Origin: Halorussus salinisoli
Lineage (GTDB): Archaea > Halobacteriota > Halobacteria > Halobacteriales > Haladaptataceae
Length of the DNA stretch: 64,000 nt
Direction: 5' to 3'
Assembly (NCBI GenBank): GCA_005239435.1
Contig: SZNP01000006.1
Location: 62,001-126,000, forward strand
Numbering within the stretch: the first letter of the stretch is position 1; each line of letters begins with the position of its first letter. Below are positions 26,659 to 34,467 of this stretch, in pieces. The notes beneath the pieces were generated by a model. The model was not told the origin of the DNA and did not search any database. It saw nothing but the letters and a program-made list of their open reading frames with translations. The translations under genes and the position numbers were made by a program.

Positions 26659-27246
26659 ATGGATTATCGACTCGCCATCGAAAACACGCCCGAAACCGTA
26701 CCCGGTGGCACTGGCATTCTCCTCCTGCATCCGAGTACCGGCGAGACCGACCGCATCGACACCGACTTCCTGAAGACCGACACCGACCACTTCCTCGTCA
26801 TCTCGACCCGAACGACGGCGCGCGAGGTCAAGCAGAAACTCAGCCACTACGACGTGGACGAGAGCAAAGCCGAGATTCTGGACACTCTGAGCATCGAGCG
26901 AGGCTACTCGCGCCGAAGCACCGACAACGTCCACTACGTCTCCTCGCCCGACGACCTGGAGGGCGTCCTCGAAGTCACGCGCGAGTTCCTCGAAAACACC
27001 GAGGGCAAGCGCCGCATCAGCCTCGACTCCATCACCGAGATGGCGTACTACGCCGACGAGTCCCGCGTTCGGGACGTGGTTCGCCAGATTCTGGGCCTCC
27101 TGCGCGAACACGATTCGGTCGGCCTGTTCCACCTCTCGAAGGGCGTCCACGACGAGGAACACGTCGAGAAGTTCATGGGCCTGTTCGACGCCATCATCGA
27201 CCTCGACCGCGACGGCGAGGTGAACAGCGACTTCGAGAAAATCTGA
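26659..27246 (+). CDS. RecA-superfamily-like haloarchaeal protein (DUF7090-type)
   Basis: A 195-residue cytosolic protein. The N-terminal part GTGILLLHPSTGETDRIDTDFL sits where KaiC/RadA-like proteins have their P-loop, but the GxxxxGK(S/T) lysine is missing, so ATP binding is doubtful. TDHFLVISTRTTAREVKQKL and VHYVSSPDDLEGV are KaiC-like strands, and residues 115-195 (SLDSITEMAYYADESRVRDVVRQILGLLREHDSVGLFHLSKGVHD) match the Walker-B/helix half of that fold. I believe this is the haloarchaeal DUF7090 type. An in-frame GTG lies six bases upstream of the ATG used. Role unknown, perhaps signalling. Confidence 0.6.
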   Translation: MDYRLAIENTPETVPGGTGILLLHPSTGETDRIDTDFLKTDTDHFLVISTRTTAREVKQKLSHYDVDESKAEILDTLSIERGYSRRSTDNVHYVSSPDDLEGVLEVTREFLENTEGKRRISLDSITEMAYYADESRVRDVVRQILGLLREHDSVGLFHLSKGVHDEEHVEKFMGLFDAIIDLDRDGEVNSDFEKI

Positions 27247-27327
27247 AATTCAGTACCTTATCCGTTATTAGACGCGGTGTTTAGTCCAGTAGGGTAGACC
27301 AGCAATTCCGCTTTTCTGCGAGAGGTA

Positions 27328-27690
27328 CTAGGTTTCTTTCCGAATAGACTCCACCCATTTTTCGAGAGTGTAGTCCTCTGCCCAGTTGATATTTGGCGAT
27401 GACTTATCGGACTCTTCTACACGGATACCCATCGTCGTTTTCGGTGCTTCTGCTATAGGTACAACGAACGTCCGTTCGATTTCTGGCGAGTAAGCTGCGA
27501 ATACTTCTATTTCTCCTTCGTGTCCCTCTTTTTGGACTTTCCGTGTCAACGTGCCTGAACTCCGAACTCCGAACTGGACACGTCCGTTTTCTAACCGGCC
27601 AGTTTTAATCTGTACTCGGTAGAATTTCCCTGTTTCTTCGACTACGACATCATATCTCTCGTTATCCCCAAATGGTTCTAGAACAGTCAA
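27328..27690 (-). CDS. PD-(D/E)XK endonuclease-like gene, start missing or non-standard
   Basis: At least 120 residues matching the group-I-intron-associated PD-(D/E)XK endonuclease type (PDDEXK_5): EPFGDNERYDVVVEETGKFYRVQIKTGR contains the catalytic Asp and the QxK of the nuclease core. The reading frame stays open upstream to 27789 and that stretch (TGQQSEAAVIFELVRQG) matches the family N-terminus, but it contains no ATG, GTG or TTG before an in-frame TAG at 27790-27792. The first possible start, TTG at 27690, would remove the conserved N-terminal helix. The region is much richer in A/T than its neighbours, so it was probably acquired and may be decaying. It lies 100 bases from a tRNA gene. 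Confidence 0.6.
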   Translation of the reverse strand: MTVLEPFGDNERYDVVVEETGKFYRVQIKTGRLENGRVQFGVRSSGTLTRKVQKEGHEGEIEVFAAYSPEIERTFVVPIAEAPKTTMGIRVEESDKSSPNINWAEDYTLEKWVESIRKET

Positions 27691-27892
27691 ACCCTGACGG
27701 ACAAGTTCAAAGATAACTGCTGCTTCGCTTTGCTGGCCCGTTCTTTCGGATGAACTCTCTCGCTCGTACCCGATTATAGTCTCTTTCGACTAAAATATGA
27801 CGCCATCCGTCGTTACGGTTTCCGGGCCTGCGACTCGTCTACTTCAAATCCTTCGTAGCCGCTTCGCTCCTCACCTTGGTTCGTCGCAGAAA

Positions 27893-28004
27893 CGGGCTGG
27901 AAGGGATTTGAACCCCTGGCCGTCTGGTGTCTTCCACGACCATCCGGAACCCCGGGTGTATCGTGCTAAAAGCCAGACGCTCTGCCTAACTGAGCTACCA
28001 GCCC
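27893..28004 (-). tRNA. tRNA-Lys(UUU) with intron
   Basis: A full cloverleaf can be folded by eye on the minus strand. Acceptor gggctgg (28004-27998) pairs with ccagccc (27900-27894); discriminator G at 27893. The D arm is tagctcagttaggcagagc. The anticodon stem tctgg/ccaga encloses loop CUUUUAA with anticodon UUU after removal of a 38-base intron at position 37/38. The T arm is ccaggggttcaaatcccttc-like with TTCAAAT. Mature length is 74 without CCA, which is not encoded. An A/T-rich ttaaacgtttac about 30 bases upstream can serve as promoter. Confidence 0.9.
27929..27966 (-). other. 38-nt bulge-helix-bulge intron in tRNA-Lys
   Basis: The exon-intron borders form the canonical archaeal bulge-helix-bulge. 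Outer helix tctgg/ccaga, 3-nt bulge aca on the 3' side, 4-bp helix cttt/gaag (one G-U), 3-nt bulge tag on the 5' side, inner helix cacga/tcgtg. Cutting after the second base of each bulge gives exons joined as CUUUUA+A. This is the archaeal splicing endonuclease substrate. Confidence 0.85.
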
Positions 28005-28087
28005 TCAGTTCATCGATTGTACCGGGCGTAGTTAAACGTTTACTATTTCCCGGAAGCTTTACCCTCGCGTCGTCAGTCGAATCGGGC

Positions 28088-29368
28088 ATGAACGACTTCG
28101 CCCGCGAACGCGACGCCGACCTCCGGGAGTTCACCAAGGAACTCCTCCGGTTCGACACCACCGAAGGCGAGGAAGCGCCCGCACAGGAGTTCGTCCGAAA
28201 GCGACTCGACGAACTCGGCTTCGAGACCTACGAGTGGACCGCCGACGCCGAGGCACTGGCCGACCATCCCTCGTTTCCCGACGACCCTGACGAGATTCAG
28301 GTCGAACGACGGCCGAGCGTCGGTGGCGTCCTCGAATTCGGCGACCCCGACGCCGGGCCGACGCTCGTCCTGAACGGTCACGTCGACGTGGTGCCGGTGG
28401 CCCGCGAGTCGTGGTCGAGCGACCCCTTCGAACCGACGTGGAGCGAGGAAGACGGCCGCCGAGAGCTGACCGCCCGCGGTGCGGCCGACATGAAGTCCGG
28501 TCTCGCGGCCTGCGTCTTCGCCGCGAAGCACCTCCACGAAGCCGAAACCGGCGACTCGACACCGGACCTCGACGGGCGCGTCGTGGTCGAGAGCGTCGTC
28601 GGCGAGGAGGCGGGCGGCATCGGCGCGGCCGCTGCGGCCCTGTCGAACCCTTATCCCTTCGAGCGCGACGCCGCCGTCATCGCCGAACCGACCGATCTCC
28701 GGCCCGTCACGGCCTCCGAGGGGAGCCTGATGAAGCGCCTCCGTCTCGCCGGTCGGTCGGCCCACGCCGCGACTCGGTGGCGCGGGGTGGACGTCCTCCC
28801 CTACTTCGAGGAGATTCGGCGGGCCTTCCGTGACCTCGAAGCCGAGCGCGGCGAGACCGTCACCCACCCGCTCTACGAGCGTTTCCCGGTGCCGTGGCCG
28901 GTGGTCGTCGGTCGGGTCGAGGCGGGCGACTGGGCTTCGTCGGTCCCGGCCGAGTCGACGGTCGAGCTTCGAATCGGCGTCGCGCCGGGCGAAACCGTAG
29001 CTGAGGTCGAGGACGTGTTCGACCAGCGCCTCGCCGAACTCGTCGCCGACGACGAGTGGCTCTCGGAGCATCCGCCGGAGTTCGAGCGATTCTCGGTCCA
29101 GTTCGAGCCCTCGGAGATCGACGCCGACGAACCCGTCGTCGCGGCGGTCCAGCGCGCGATGGAGGCCCACGGCCTGAGCGACACCGAACCCCGGGGAGCG
29201 ACCTACGGCGCGGACGCTCGCCACTACATCGAGGCCGGAATCCCGACGGTCATGTTCGGACCGGGAAGCATCGAACAGGCCCACTTCCCGGACGAGACTA
29301 TCGCCTGGTCGGAGGTACTGACCGCTGGCGGGGCGTTGGCCGACGCCGCGAAGGAGTTCTTGGAGTAG
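28088..29368 (+). CDS. ArgE/DapE-family (M20) deacylase
   Basis: A 426-residue zinc-dependent amidohydrolase of the M20 family, which removes N-acyl groups from amino acids or related compounds. Metal ligands in order: His in NGHVDVVP (about 99-104), Asp in GAADMKSG (bridging, about 135), Glu-Glu in [10 protein letters not shown] (general base, near 174), Glu in AEPTDL, and His in EQAHFPDE near the C-terminus (about 400). The dimerisation domain [18 protein letters not shown] is in place. Full length for the family. Substrate not determined: N-acetyl-ornithine, succinyl-diaminopimelate and others are possible. A TATA-like gctttac is 28 bases before the ATG, between it and the divergent tRNA. 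Confidence 0.85.
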   Translation: MNDFARERDADLREFTKELLRFDTTEGEEAPAQEFVRKRLDELGFETYEWTADAEALADHPSFPDDPDEIQVERRPSVGGVLEFGDPDAGPTLVLNGHVDVVPVARESWSSDPFEPTWSEEDGRRELTARGAADMKSGLAACVFAAKHLHEAETGDSTPDLDGRVVVESVVGEEAGGIGAAAAALSNPYPFERDAAVIAEPTDLRPVTASEGSLMKRLRLAGRSAHAATRWRGVDVLPYFEEIRRAFRDLEAERGETVTHPLYERFPVPWPVVVGRVEAGDWASSVPAESTVELRIGVAPGETVAEVEDVFDQRLAELVADDEWLSEHPPEFERFSVQFEPSEIDADEPVVAAVQRAMEAHGLSDTEPRGATYGADARHYIEAGIPTVMFGPGSIEQAHFPDETIAWSEVLTAGGALADAAKEFLE

Positions 29369-29382
29369 TTAAAAGGCCGCTT

Positions 29383-30051
29383 TCAGGAGAACCGCTCTTC
29401 TAACGCCTCAGAAACGACCTCGTCGGGCGATTTGCCCTCCATGGCCGCGGTCCGGCGGAGTTCCCGGTAGGTGTCGGTCGGAAGCGACAGTTCGAGTTCG
29501 CCCGGCGTCACGCCGTGGTCGGCGAGCGCCTCCTCGACCGGGGTGCCGCTGTTGACCGTGCTGGCGACCGACCGGACCTCCCTGACCGTCAGGTCGCCGT
29601 CGAGGACGGCCCACGCGAGTTGGAATCGCTCCTCGCCGTCGACCCGGGCGATGTGCTTGGCGGCGGTCGGTGCGACGTGCCCCATGGCGACGTACCGCCG
29701 GATGGACTGGGGCAGGTCGTGAACCCGTGCCCACTTCCGGATGAACGCGACCGTCACGTCTCCACCCGCGCGCTCGGCCGCGGCCTTGTACGAGCCTTCG
29801 CCGCGCACGAGCGCCGCGCACGCTGCCGCACCGCGTAGCATGAACACGTTGTCCTCGCCGCCAGCGGTGTTGTCGGCGAAGCGGGCGACGGTCTCGGCGG
29901 CCTCTGCGATGCTCTCGGGGTCGTTCGGGTCGAACGCCTTGGCCTGCTCGGCGCTCTGGCCGGTGACTGTCGCGTCGCCGCGGACGACCGGTTGCCCGAC
30001 CGGCGACTCGCGGTCGGTCGGCGGTACCTCGTCCCCTCGCTCTTCGCTCAT
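29383..30051 (-). CDS. DUF7119-like protein with ParB/HTH-like region
   Basis: A 222-residue acidic protein. Residues 60-100 (FMLRGAAACAALVRGEGSYKAAAERAGGDVTVAFIRKWARVH) and 110-170 (IRRYVAMGHVAPTAAKHIARVDGEERFQLAWAVLDGDLTVREVRSVA) look like helical HTH repeats of the ParB-HTH kind (HVAPTAAKHIARV resembles GHLSxGHARAL). The last 40 residues (ELELSLPTDTYRELRRTAAMEGKSPDEVVSEALEERF) form a ribbon-helix-helix-like end. I associate this with the haloarchaeal DUF7119 type. Probably a DNA-binding regulator. It is convergent with the deacylase. Confidence 0.6.
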   Translation of the reverse strand: MSEERGDEVPPTDRESPVGQPVVRGDATVTGQSAEQAKAFDPNDPESIAEAAETVARFADNTAGGEDNVFMLRGAAACAALVRGEGSYKAAAERAGGDVTVAFIRKWARVHDLPQSIRRYVAMGHVAPTAAKHIARVDGEERFQLAWAVLDGDLTVREVRSVASTVNSGTPVEEALADHGVTPGELELSLPTDTYRELRRTAAMEGKSPDEVVSEALEERFS

Positions 30052-30188
30052 CGGTCGAACGGTGGGTCCGAGTAGGCAAAAAGCCGCGGGTCGGAACAAT
30101 GGTCGCCGATGGCGCCAGAACCGCGAGCGGGCGAACAGGTCAACGGCAGTCAGTAATCACTTTCCCCGTCGGTCGCGTCGTCACTGTC

Positions 30189-30335
30189 GTGGGAATTTTC
30201 GACCGATTCATCGAGAGACGCGGAAAGAGCGACGGCGGAAACTACGTCTGCACGCTCTGCGGTGCGACCTTCGAAGAGCGTACAGTGGTCGTGTGTCCGA
30301 AGTGCCGGGGGTTCGTGGTCAAGCGCGGTCAGTAG
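30189..30335 (+). CDS. Small zinc-ribbon protein (GTG start)
   Basis: A 48-residue protein starting with GTG (VGIFDRFIERRG). It carries one zinc ribbon: CTLCGATFEE (Cys pair 1) and CPKCRGFVV (Cys pair 2), spacing C-x2-C-x12-C-x2-C. Haloarchaea have many such micro zinc-finger proteins of 40-60 residues; some affect swarming and biofilm formation. Exact role of this one is unknown. Longer in-frame reading upstream lacks a family resemblance, so the GTG is preferred. Confidence 0.6.
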   Translation: MGIFDRFIERRGKSDGGNYVCTLCGATFEERTVVVCPKCRGFVVKRGQ

Positions 30336-30385
30336 GAGTCTCGCCGAGCGATGGTTTTCAGTGACTCGCGCGCTAGTTCGGAGTC

Positions 30386-31363
30386 ATGGCTCGAACCCGG
30401 ACCGGCGAGTGGACGACGGCCCAGATGCCCGCGATGGACGACTGGACCGTCGTCGTCACGGGCGCGAACAGCGGTCTCGGCTACGAGGCGACCCGGGCGT
30501 TCGCTCGGAAGGGCGCGCACGTCGTGATGGCCTGCCGAAACGAGGAGCGCGGCGAGGACGCCAAGCGCCGCATCCGGACCGGGGAGGCCGGGGGAAGCCA
30601 CCGCGGGTCGCTCGAAGTGGCCGAACTCGACCTCGCAGACCTCGCGTCGGTCCGGTCGTTCGCCGACGAGTTCCGGGACGCTCACGACGAGTTGCACGTC
30701 CTCTGCAACAACGCGGGCGTGATGGCGATTCCCCGGCGCGAGACCGCGGACGGCTTCGAGATGCAGTTCGGCGTCAACCACCTCGGTCACTTCGCGCTGA
30801 CGGGTCTGCTCCTCGACCGCCTGCGCGAGACGCCCGGCGAGTCGCGGGTCGTGACCCAGAGCAGTGGCGCCCACGAACGCGGCGACATCGACTTCGAGGA
30901 CCTCCACCACGAGCAGTCCTACGACGAGTGGGAGGCTTACGCCCAGAGCAAACTGGCGAACGTCCTCTTCGCCTACGAACTCCAGCGCCGACTCGACGAC
31001 GCCGAACTGGACGTGACCAGCGTGGCGTGCCATCCGGGCTACGCCGCCACGAATCTCCAGCGCAGAGGCCCCGAGATGACCGGTTCGACCGTCCGGCTCT
31101 GGGCGATGAAAGCCGCGAACGCGCTCCTCGCCCAGTCCGCCGAAGACGGCGCGCTCCCGCTGCTCTACGCCGCCAGTGCGCCGGAAATCGAGGGCGGCGA
31201 GTACGTCGGTCCCGGCGGCCTGATGAACATGCGCGGCCCGCCGGCGGTCCAGCAGTCGAGCGACGTCTCCTACGACCGCGAGCGCGCCGAGCGACTCTGG
31301 GCGGTCTCGGAGGACCTGACCGGCGTGACCTACGACCTCGAACGGTCGATGACGGCGGAGTGA
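30386..31363 (+). CDS. Short-chain dehydrogenase/reductase (retinol-dehydrogenase-like)
   Basis: A 325-residue NAD(P)-dependent oxidoreductase of the classical SDR group. Cofactor motif VVVTGANSGLGYEA (residues about 23-36), NNAG near 113, catalytic Ser in VTQSSGAHERG (about 157) and YxxxK as YAQSK (about 193-197). The pattern after it (LANVLFAYELQRRL, HPGYAATNLQ) matches the retinol-dehydrogenase/WW-oxidoreductase-like branch common in haloarchaea. ARKGAHVVMACRNEERG with an Arg favours NADP. Substrate unknown. Start supported by its position 20 residues before the Rossmann strand. Confidence 0.85.
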   Translation: MARTRTGEWTTAQMPAMDDWTVVVTGANSGLGYEATRAFARKGAHVVMACRNEERGEDAKRRIRTGEAGGSHRGSLEVAELDLADLASVRSFADEFRDAHDELHVLCNNAGVMAIPRRETADGFEMQFGVNHLGHFALTGLLLDRLRETPGESRVVTQSSGAHERGDIDFEDLHHEQSYDEWEAYAQSKLANVLFAYELQRRLDDAELDVTSVACHPGYAATNLQRRGPEMTGSTVRLWAMKAANALLAQSAEDGALPLLYAASAPEIEGGEYVGPGGLMNMRGPPAVQQSSDVSYDRERAERLWAVSEDLTGVTYDLERSMTAE

Positions 31364-31379
31364 GGCGACGATTCTTCGA

Positions 31380-31556
31380 CCTCCGCGTGCGCTGGCGTGA
31401 CTTTGCGCCCGGCGCGTGCTGGTGTCGTCGCGCCGTCGGCGCGATTGCTCGGCGGACGCGGGTCGTCCGCCGGTGCCCGCGGTTTGGGTCGCGCCAACCG
31501 CGCGAGGGGCGAGTGAACGACCGGAGGGACTGGACGAGGAGGATGGGGGCGTGAGG
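31380..31556. repeat. Dispersed GC-rich intergenic repeat, copy B
   Basis: Contains gcgtgcgctggcgtg, a short inverted repeat cgcgccgtcggcgcg, cgcgccaaccgcgcgagggg and further on gggcgtgaggcc. The order of these blocks is the same as in 20930-21055, with different spacing. Non-coding, between two unrelated genes. Confidence 0.45.
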
Positions 31557-31630
31557 CCGTCGCGCTCGGCGACGCAGACCACCGGGATGCACTCGGTGCC
31601 ACCGACCCAGTATGGGTGGACTGAAAGGGG

Positions 31631-31737
31631 CCGCCCGGTCGCGCCCGAAGGGCGTGGTCGTCTCTGCGGGCCACTATTTCCGCGCGGGCGGTGCTGAGAG
31701 CGCGGAAATATCCCGCAGAGCGACCGCGACCGGGCGG
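31631..31737. repeat. 107-base imperfect inverted repeat (structured RNA or element)
   Basis: Outer arms ccgcccggtcgcg (31631-31643) and cgcgaccgggcgg (31725-31737) are perfectly complementary over 13 bases. Middle arms ctctgcggg (31662-31670) and cccgcagag (31712-31720), and inner arms atttccgcg (31676-31684) and cgcggaaat (31701-31709), each match over 9 bases, leaving a 16-base loop. Preceded by ggactgaaagggg. It could be a miniature element or a structured RNA. Confidence 0.55.
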
Positions 31738-31828
31738 GGGCGTTCTACCGCGTCTTCGTCGTGGTCACGGGAGTCGTTCGCGTCGGCAGTGTAGTTCGGC
31801 GTGCGGTTATCGCTCCCTCGCCGACGAA

Positions 31829-31836
31829 GGTTTATC
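31829..31836 (+). promoter_or_regulatory. TATA-like box for the 268-residue zinc-finger-like gene
   Basis: ggtttatc is 27-34 bases before the ATG at 31863, fitting a leaderless transcript. Confidence 0.5.
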
Positions 31837-31862
31837 CCGTATCACGCACCAACCTCTGATAG

Positions 31863-32669
31863 ATGACCGACGCGACCGACTACGACCCGGTCGAATGCCC
31901 CGTGAGCGACTGCACCTACCGCGACGCGATTCGCCCGGTCGCCGCCCACGTCGGCAGGTCGGACGACGAGGGCCACGAGTGGGACCGACTCGGCTACGGC
32001 GGGGCGCGCGACTTCGTGGAGACCGAGAAGCGCCGCCAGCGCCAGGCCGGCGGCCAGGCCAGCGCCGCGACCACGACCGACAGCAGTTCGACCAACGCCG
32101 CGAGTACCACCAGTACCGCGACTACGAGCGAGACGGCCGACGAGTCGGAGGCGACCGACGAACCCGAACCTCCCTTCGAGTTGGGCTTCGAGCGCGAGGC
32201 GCTGGTCCTGCTGAAACTCGTCAGCGAGTACGACCTCTCGTCGCTGGACGCTCTCGGAACCGGCCAGTTGGCCGACCTCTACTCGCTGCTGGCCGACCTC
32301 AAGAACTCGGCCGAGGACGCCCGCAAGGAGGTACGCGATGCGCTGCTGGACGAACTCCACGAGGACGGCACCCTCTCGGCCGACCTGGGGAGCGTCGAAC
32401 GCCGGACCTACGAGTACCGACGGACCCGGGACGAGAGCGACGTCCGGCGCGCGCTCGTAGACGCCGGGGTGAACCCCGAGTCGGTCCGAAGCTTCGACGA
32501 GGGGAAACTCAGGGACGCCATCGAGGAGACCGACCTCGACGAAGACGCGGTGTTCGACGTCGACGAGCGCGCTCAGATTCGAATTTCCGACTCGAACGAT
32601 GACCGCCGCCGCGAGCAGTTCGAGCGTCTGGACGCCGAGATTCGTTCGCTGGTCGAAGACGACGGGTGA
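31863..32669 (+). CDS. Zinc-finger-like protein with disordered linker
   Basis: A 268-residue acidic protein. The N-terminus contains a C2H2-like element: CPVSDCTYRD (Cys12, Cys17) followed by VAAHVGRSDDEGHEWD (His residues near 28 and 37). Residues 60-100 are a Ser/Thr/Ala/Glu-rich low-complexity linker. The C-terminal part (100-268) is helical, with LSSLDALGTGQLADLYSLLADLKNSAEDARKEVRDALLDELHEDGTL resembling a winged-helix or coiled-coil. Possibly a DNA-binding regulator. No named family recognised. Leaderless start supported by the TATA-like box. Confidence 0.5.
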   Translation: MTDATDYDPVECPVSDCTYRDAIRPVAAHVGRSDDEGHEWDRLGYGGARDFVETEKRRQRQAGGQASAATTTDSSSTNAASTTSTATTSETADESEATDEPEPPFELGFEREALVLLKLVSEYDLSSLDALGTGQLADLYSLLADLKNSAEDARKEVRDALLDELHEDGTLSADLGSVERRTYEYRRTRDESDVRRALVDAGVNPESVRSFDEGKLRDAIEETDLDEDAVFDVDERAQIRISDSNDDRRREQFERLDAEIRSLVEDDG

Positions 32670-32996
32670 ACTTCCGAGCGGGACGAACTGCGCGGCGGGA
32701 CGGCGTTCGATACTCTCGAAGGAATCTTTTTCACTGCTTTCAGAAATAAATTTGTTTGCTTTAGAAATTCGTAGTCACGTTTCGCGGCGACAGCGCAGCT
32801 CGTGGCCCGCCCGCTCGCGGTCGCTTTCGTCCCCCGGCAGTGGGTGGTTGGGTGGGTTGGTCTACTATCGCGTCGCCGAACGTCACCGTCAGCGAGTTCA
32901 CCCCCGTCTCAGTGTCCGCCACGGCGACACGCGCAACCGGAGGTCCGTTCCCAAATCAATAGTTATTTCCGGAGCTCGGCCCCTACTGGTTTCGGG
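32670..32996. other. Intergenic region of about 330 bases
   Basis: No gene. It includes an A/T-rich patch near 32726-32770 (ctttttcactgctttcagaaataaatttg, quoted in part) that may end the upstream transcript, and tagttatttccgg near 32960-32972 that can serve as promoter of the amidohydrolase at 32997. Confidence 0.4.
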
Positions 32997-34298
32997 ATGC
33001 TACTACAGGGAACGGTCGTCGCCGACGCCGAGACGGTGGTCGAAGACGGCGCAGTGGTCGTGGAGGGCGACGAGATAGTCGCCGTCGGCGACCGCGCCGA
33101 GTTGGTCGAATCCTACCCCGACCACGAGCGCAGGGAGTACGACCTGCTCGCGCCGGGCGTGGTCGGCGGTCACGTCCACTCCGTCCAGTCGCTCGGTCGG
33201 GGTATCGCCGACGACACGGCCCTGCTGGACTGGCTGTTCGACTACGTCCTGCCGATGGAGTCGTCGCTCGACGCCGAGGGGATGCGGATAGCGGCGGAGT
33301 TAGGGTACCTCGAACTGCTCGAATCCGGCGTCACGACCGCCATCGACCACCTGTCGGTCCGCCATGCCGACGAGGCGTTCGAGGCCGCGGGCGAGTTGGG
33401 CATCCGCGCTCGGATGGGCAAGGTCCTGATGGACACCGAATCGCCCGACGGTCTGCTGGAGGAGACCCAGGCGGGCCTGGACGAGACCGAGCGCCTGATC
33501 GAAGAGTACCACGACACCCACGGCGGCCGCATCCAGTACGCCGTGACGCCGCGCTTCGCGGTAAGTTGCACCGAGGAGTGTCTCCGCGGCGTGCGCGAAC
33601 TCGCCGACGCCTACGACGGCGTGCGCATCCACACCCACGCTAGCGAGAACCGCGACGAGGTCCAGACCGTCGAGGACCGGACGGGCCGCCGGAACATCCA
33701 CTGGCTGGACGAGGTCGGTCTGACCGGCGAGGACGTGGTGCTGGCCCACTGCATCTGGACCGACGAGTCCGAGCGCGAGGTCCTCGAAGAGACCGGCACC
33801 CACGTCACCTACTGCCCCTCGTCGAACATGAAACTCGCCTCCGGCATCGCGCCGATCGTGGACTACGTGGACCGGGGCATCAACGTCGCGCTGGGCAACG
33901 ACGGCCCGCCCTGCAACAACACGCTGGACCCCTTCACCGAGATGCGCCAAGCGAGTCTCCTCCAGAAGGTCGAACACCTCGACCCGACGACGACCCCCGC
34001 GCGACTCGCCTTCGAGATGGCGACCGAGAACGGCGCGAAAGCGGCGGGCTTCGAAAACGTCGGGCGCTTGCGACCGGGGTGGAAGGCCGACATCGTGGGA
34101 CTGACGACCGACGTCACTCGCGCCACGCCGCTCCACGACGCGTTCTCGCACCTCGTCTTCTCCGCGCACGGCGACGACGTGGAGTTCACGATGGTCGACG
34201 GCGACGTAGTGTACGAAGACGGCGAACTGCTGACCGGTGACGCCGACGAGATTCGGCGGCGAGCGAGCGAGTACGAACTCCCGTTCGACGTGGAGTGA
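32997..34298 (+). CDS. 5'-deoxyadenosine deaminase-type amidohydrolase
   Basis: A 433-residue metal-dependent deaminase of the amidohydrolase superfamily (MtaD/SsnA/AtzA branch). The N-terminal composite beta domain holds TVVADAETVVEDGAVVVEGDEIVAVG. Metal and catalytic motifs: GGHVHSVQ (HxH, about 58-60), HTHASE (about 213), AHCIW (about 252) and GNDGPPCNN (Asp, about 301). The CPSSNMKLASG loop is typical of deaminases of S-adenosylhomocysteine, methylthioadenosine and 5'-deoxyadenosine. Probable role: recycling of SAM by-products. HVHSVQSLGRGIADDTALLDWLFDYVLP supports this branch over guanine deaminase. Neighbouring MFS transporter may be independent. Confidence 0.75.
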   Translation: MLLQGTVVADAETVVEDGAVVVEGDEIVAVGDRAELVESYPDHERREYDLLAPGVVGGHVHSVQSLGRGIADDTALLDWLFDYVLPMESSLDAEGMRIAAELGYLELLESGVTTAIDHLSVRHADEAFEAAGELGIRARMGKVLMDTESPDGLLEETQAGLDETERLIEEYHDTHGGRIQYAVTPRFAVSCTEECLRGVRELADAYDGVRIHTHASENRDEVQTVEDRTGRRNIHWLDEVGLTGEDVVLAHCIWTDESEREVLEETGTHVTYCPSSNMKLASGIAPIVDYVDRGINVALGNDGPPCNNTLDPFTEMRQASLLQKVEHLDPTTTPARLAFEMATENGAKAAGFENVGRLRPGWKADIVGLTTDVTRATPLHDAFSHLVFSAHGDDVEFTMVDGDVVYEDGELLTGDADEIRRRASEYELPFDVE

Positions 34299-34419
34299 GC
34301 ACAGTCCGACGACGGCCCCAGCTATTTTGGCGACGACCGACGCAGAGCGACGGTAACGACCCGCGCGGAACGATGGCAACGTGGCGCGACTCGGCAGTAC
34401 CGATTACATCCGGGGTACG

Positions 34420-34428
34420 GTTTATAAA
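34420..34428 (+). promoter_or_regulatory. TATA box of the MFS transporter gene
   Basis: gtttataaa is an excellent haloarchaeal TATA box, 40-48 bases before the ATG at 34468, implying a short 5' leader of about 15-20 bases. Confidence 0.6.
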
Positions 34429-34467
34429 CCCGCCCCGACGTGATACGGGTATCGACACCGTCTGAGT

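Larger units (their letters stand above)
31364..31862. other. Intergenic region of about 500 bases with repeat and long hairpin
   Basis: Non-coding. The first part (about 31380-31560) is a GC-rich element related to 20930-21055. The second (31631-31737) is a long imperfect inverted repeat. The final 60 bases hold the promoter of the next gene. Open reading frames here are all GC-bias artefacts. Confidence 0.5.

Noticed and set aside
27833-27900. ttcaaatcc near 27843 as a second copy of the tRNA T-arm (attachment-site repeat)
   Set aside because: Match is only nine bases and common; no longer repeat of the tRNA 3' end was found by eye in the A/T-rich pocket.
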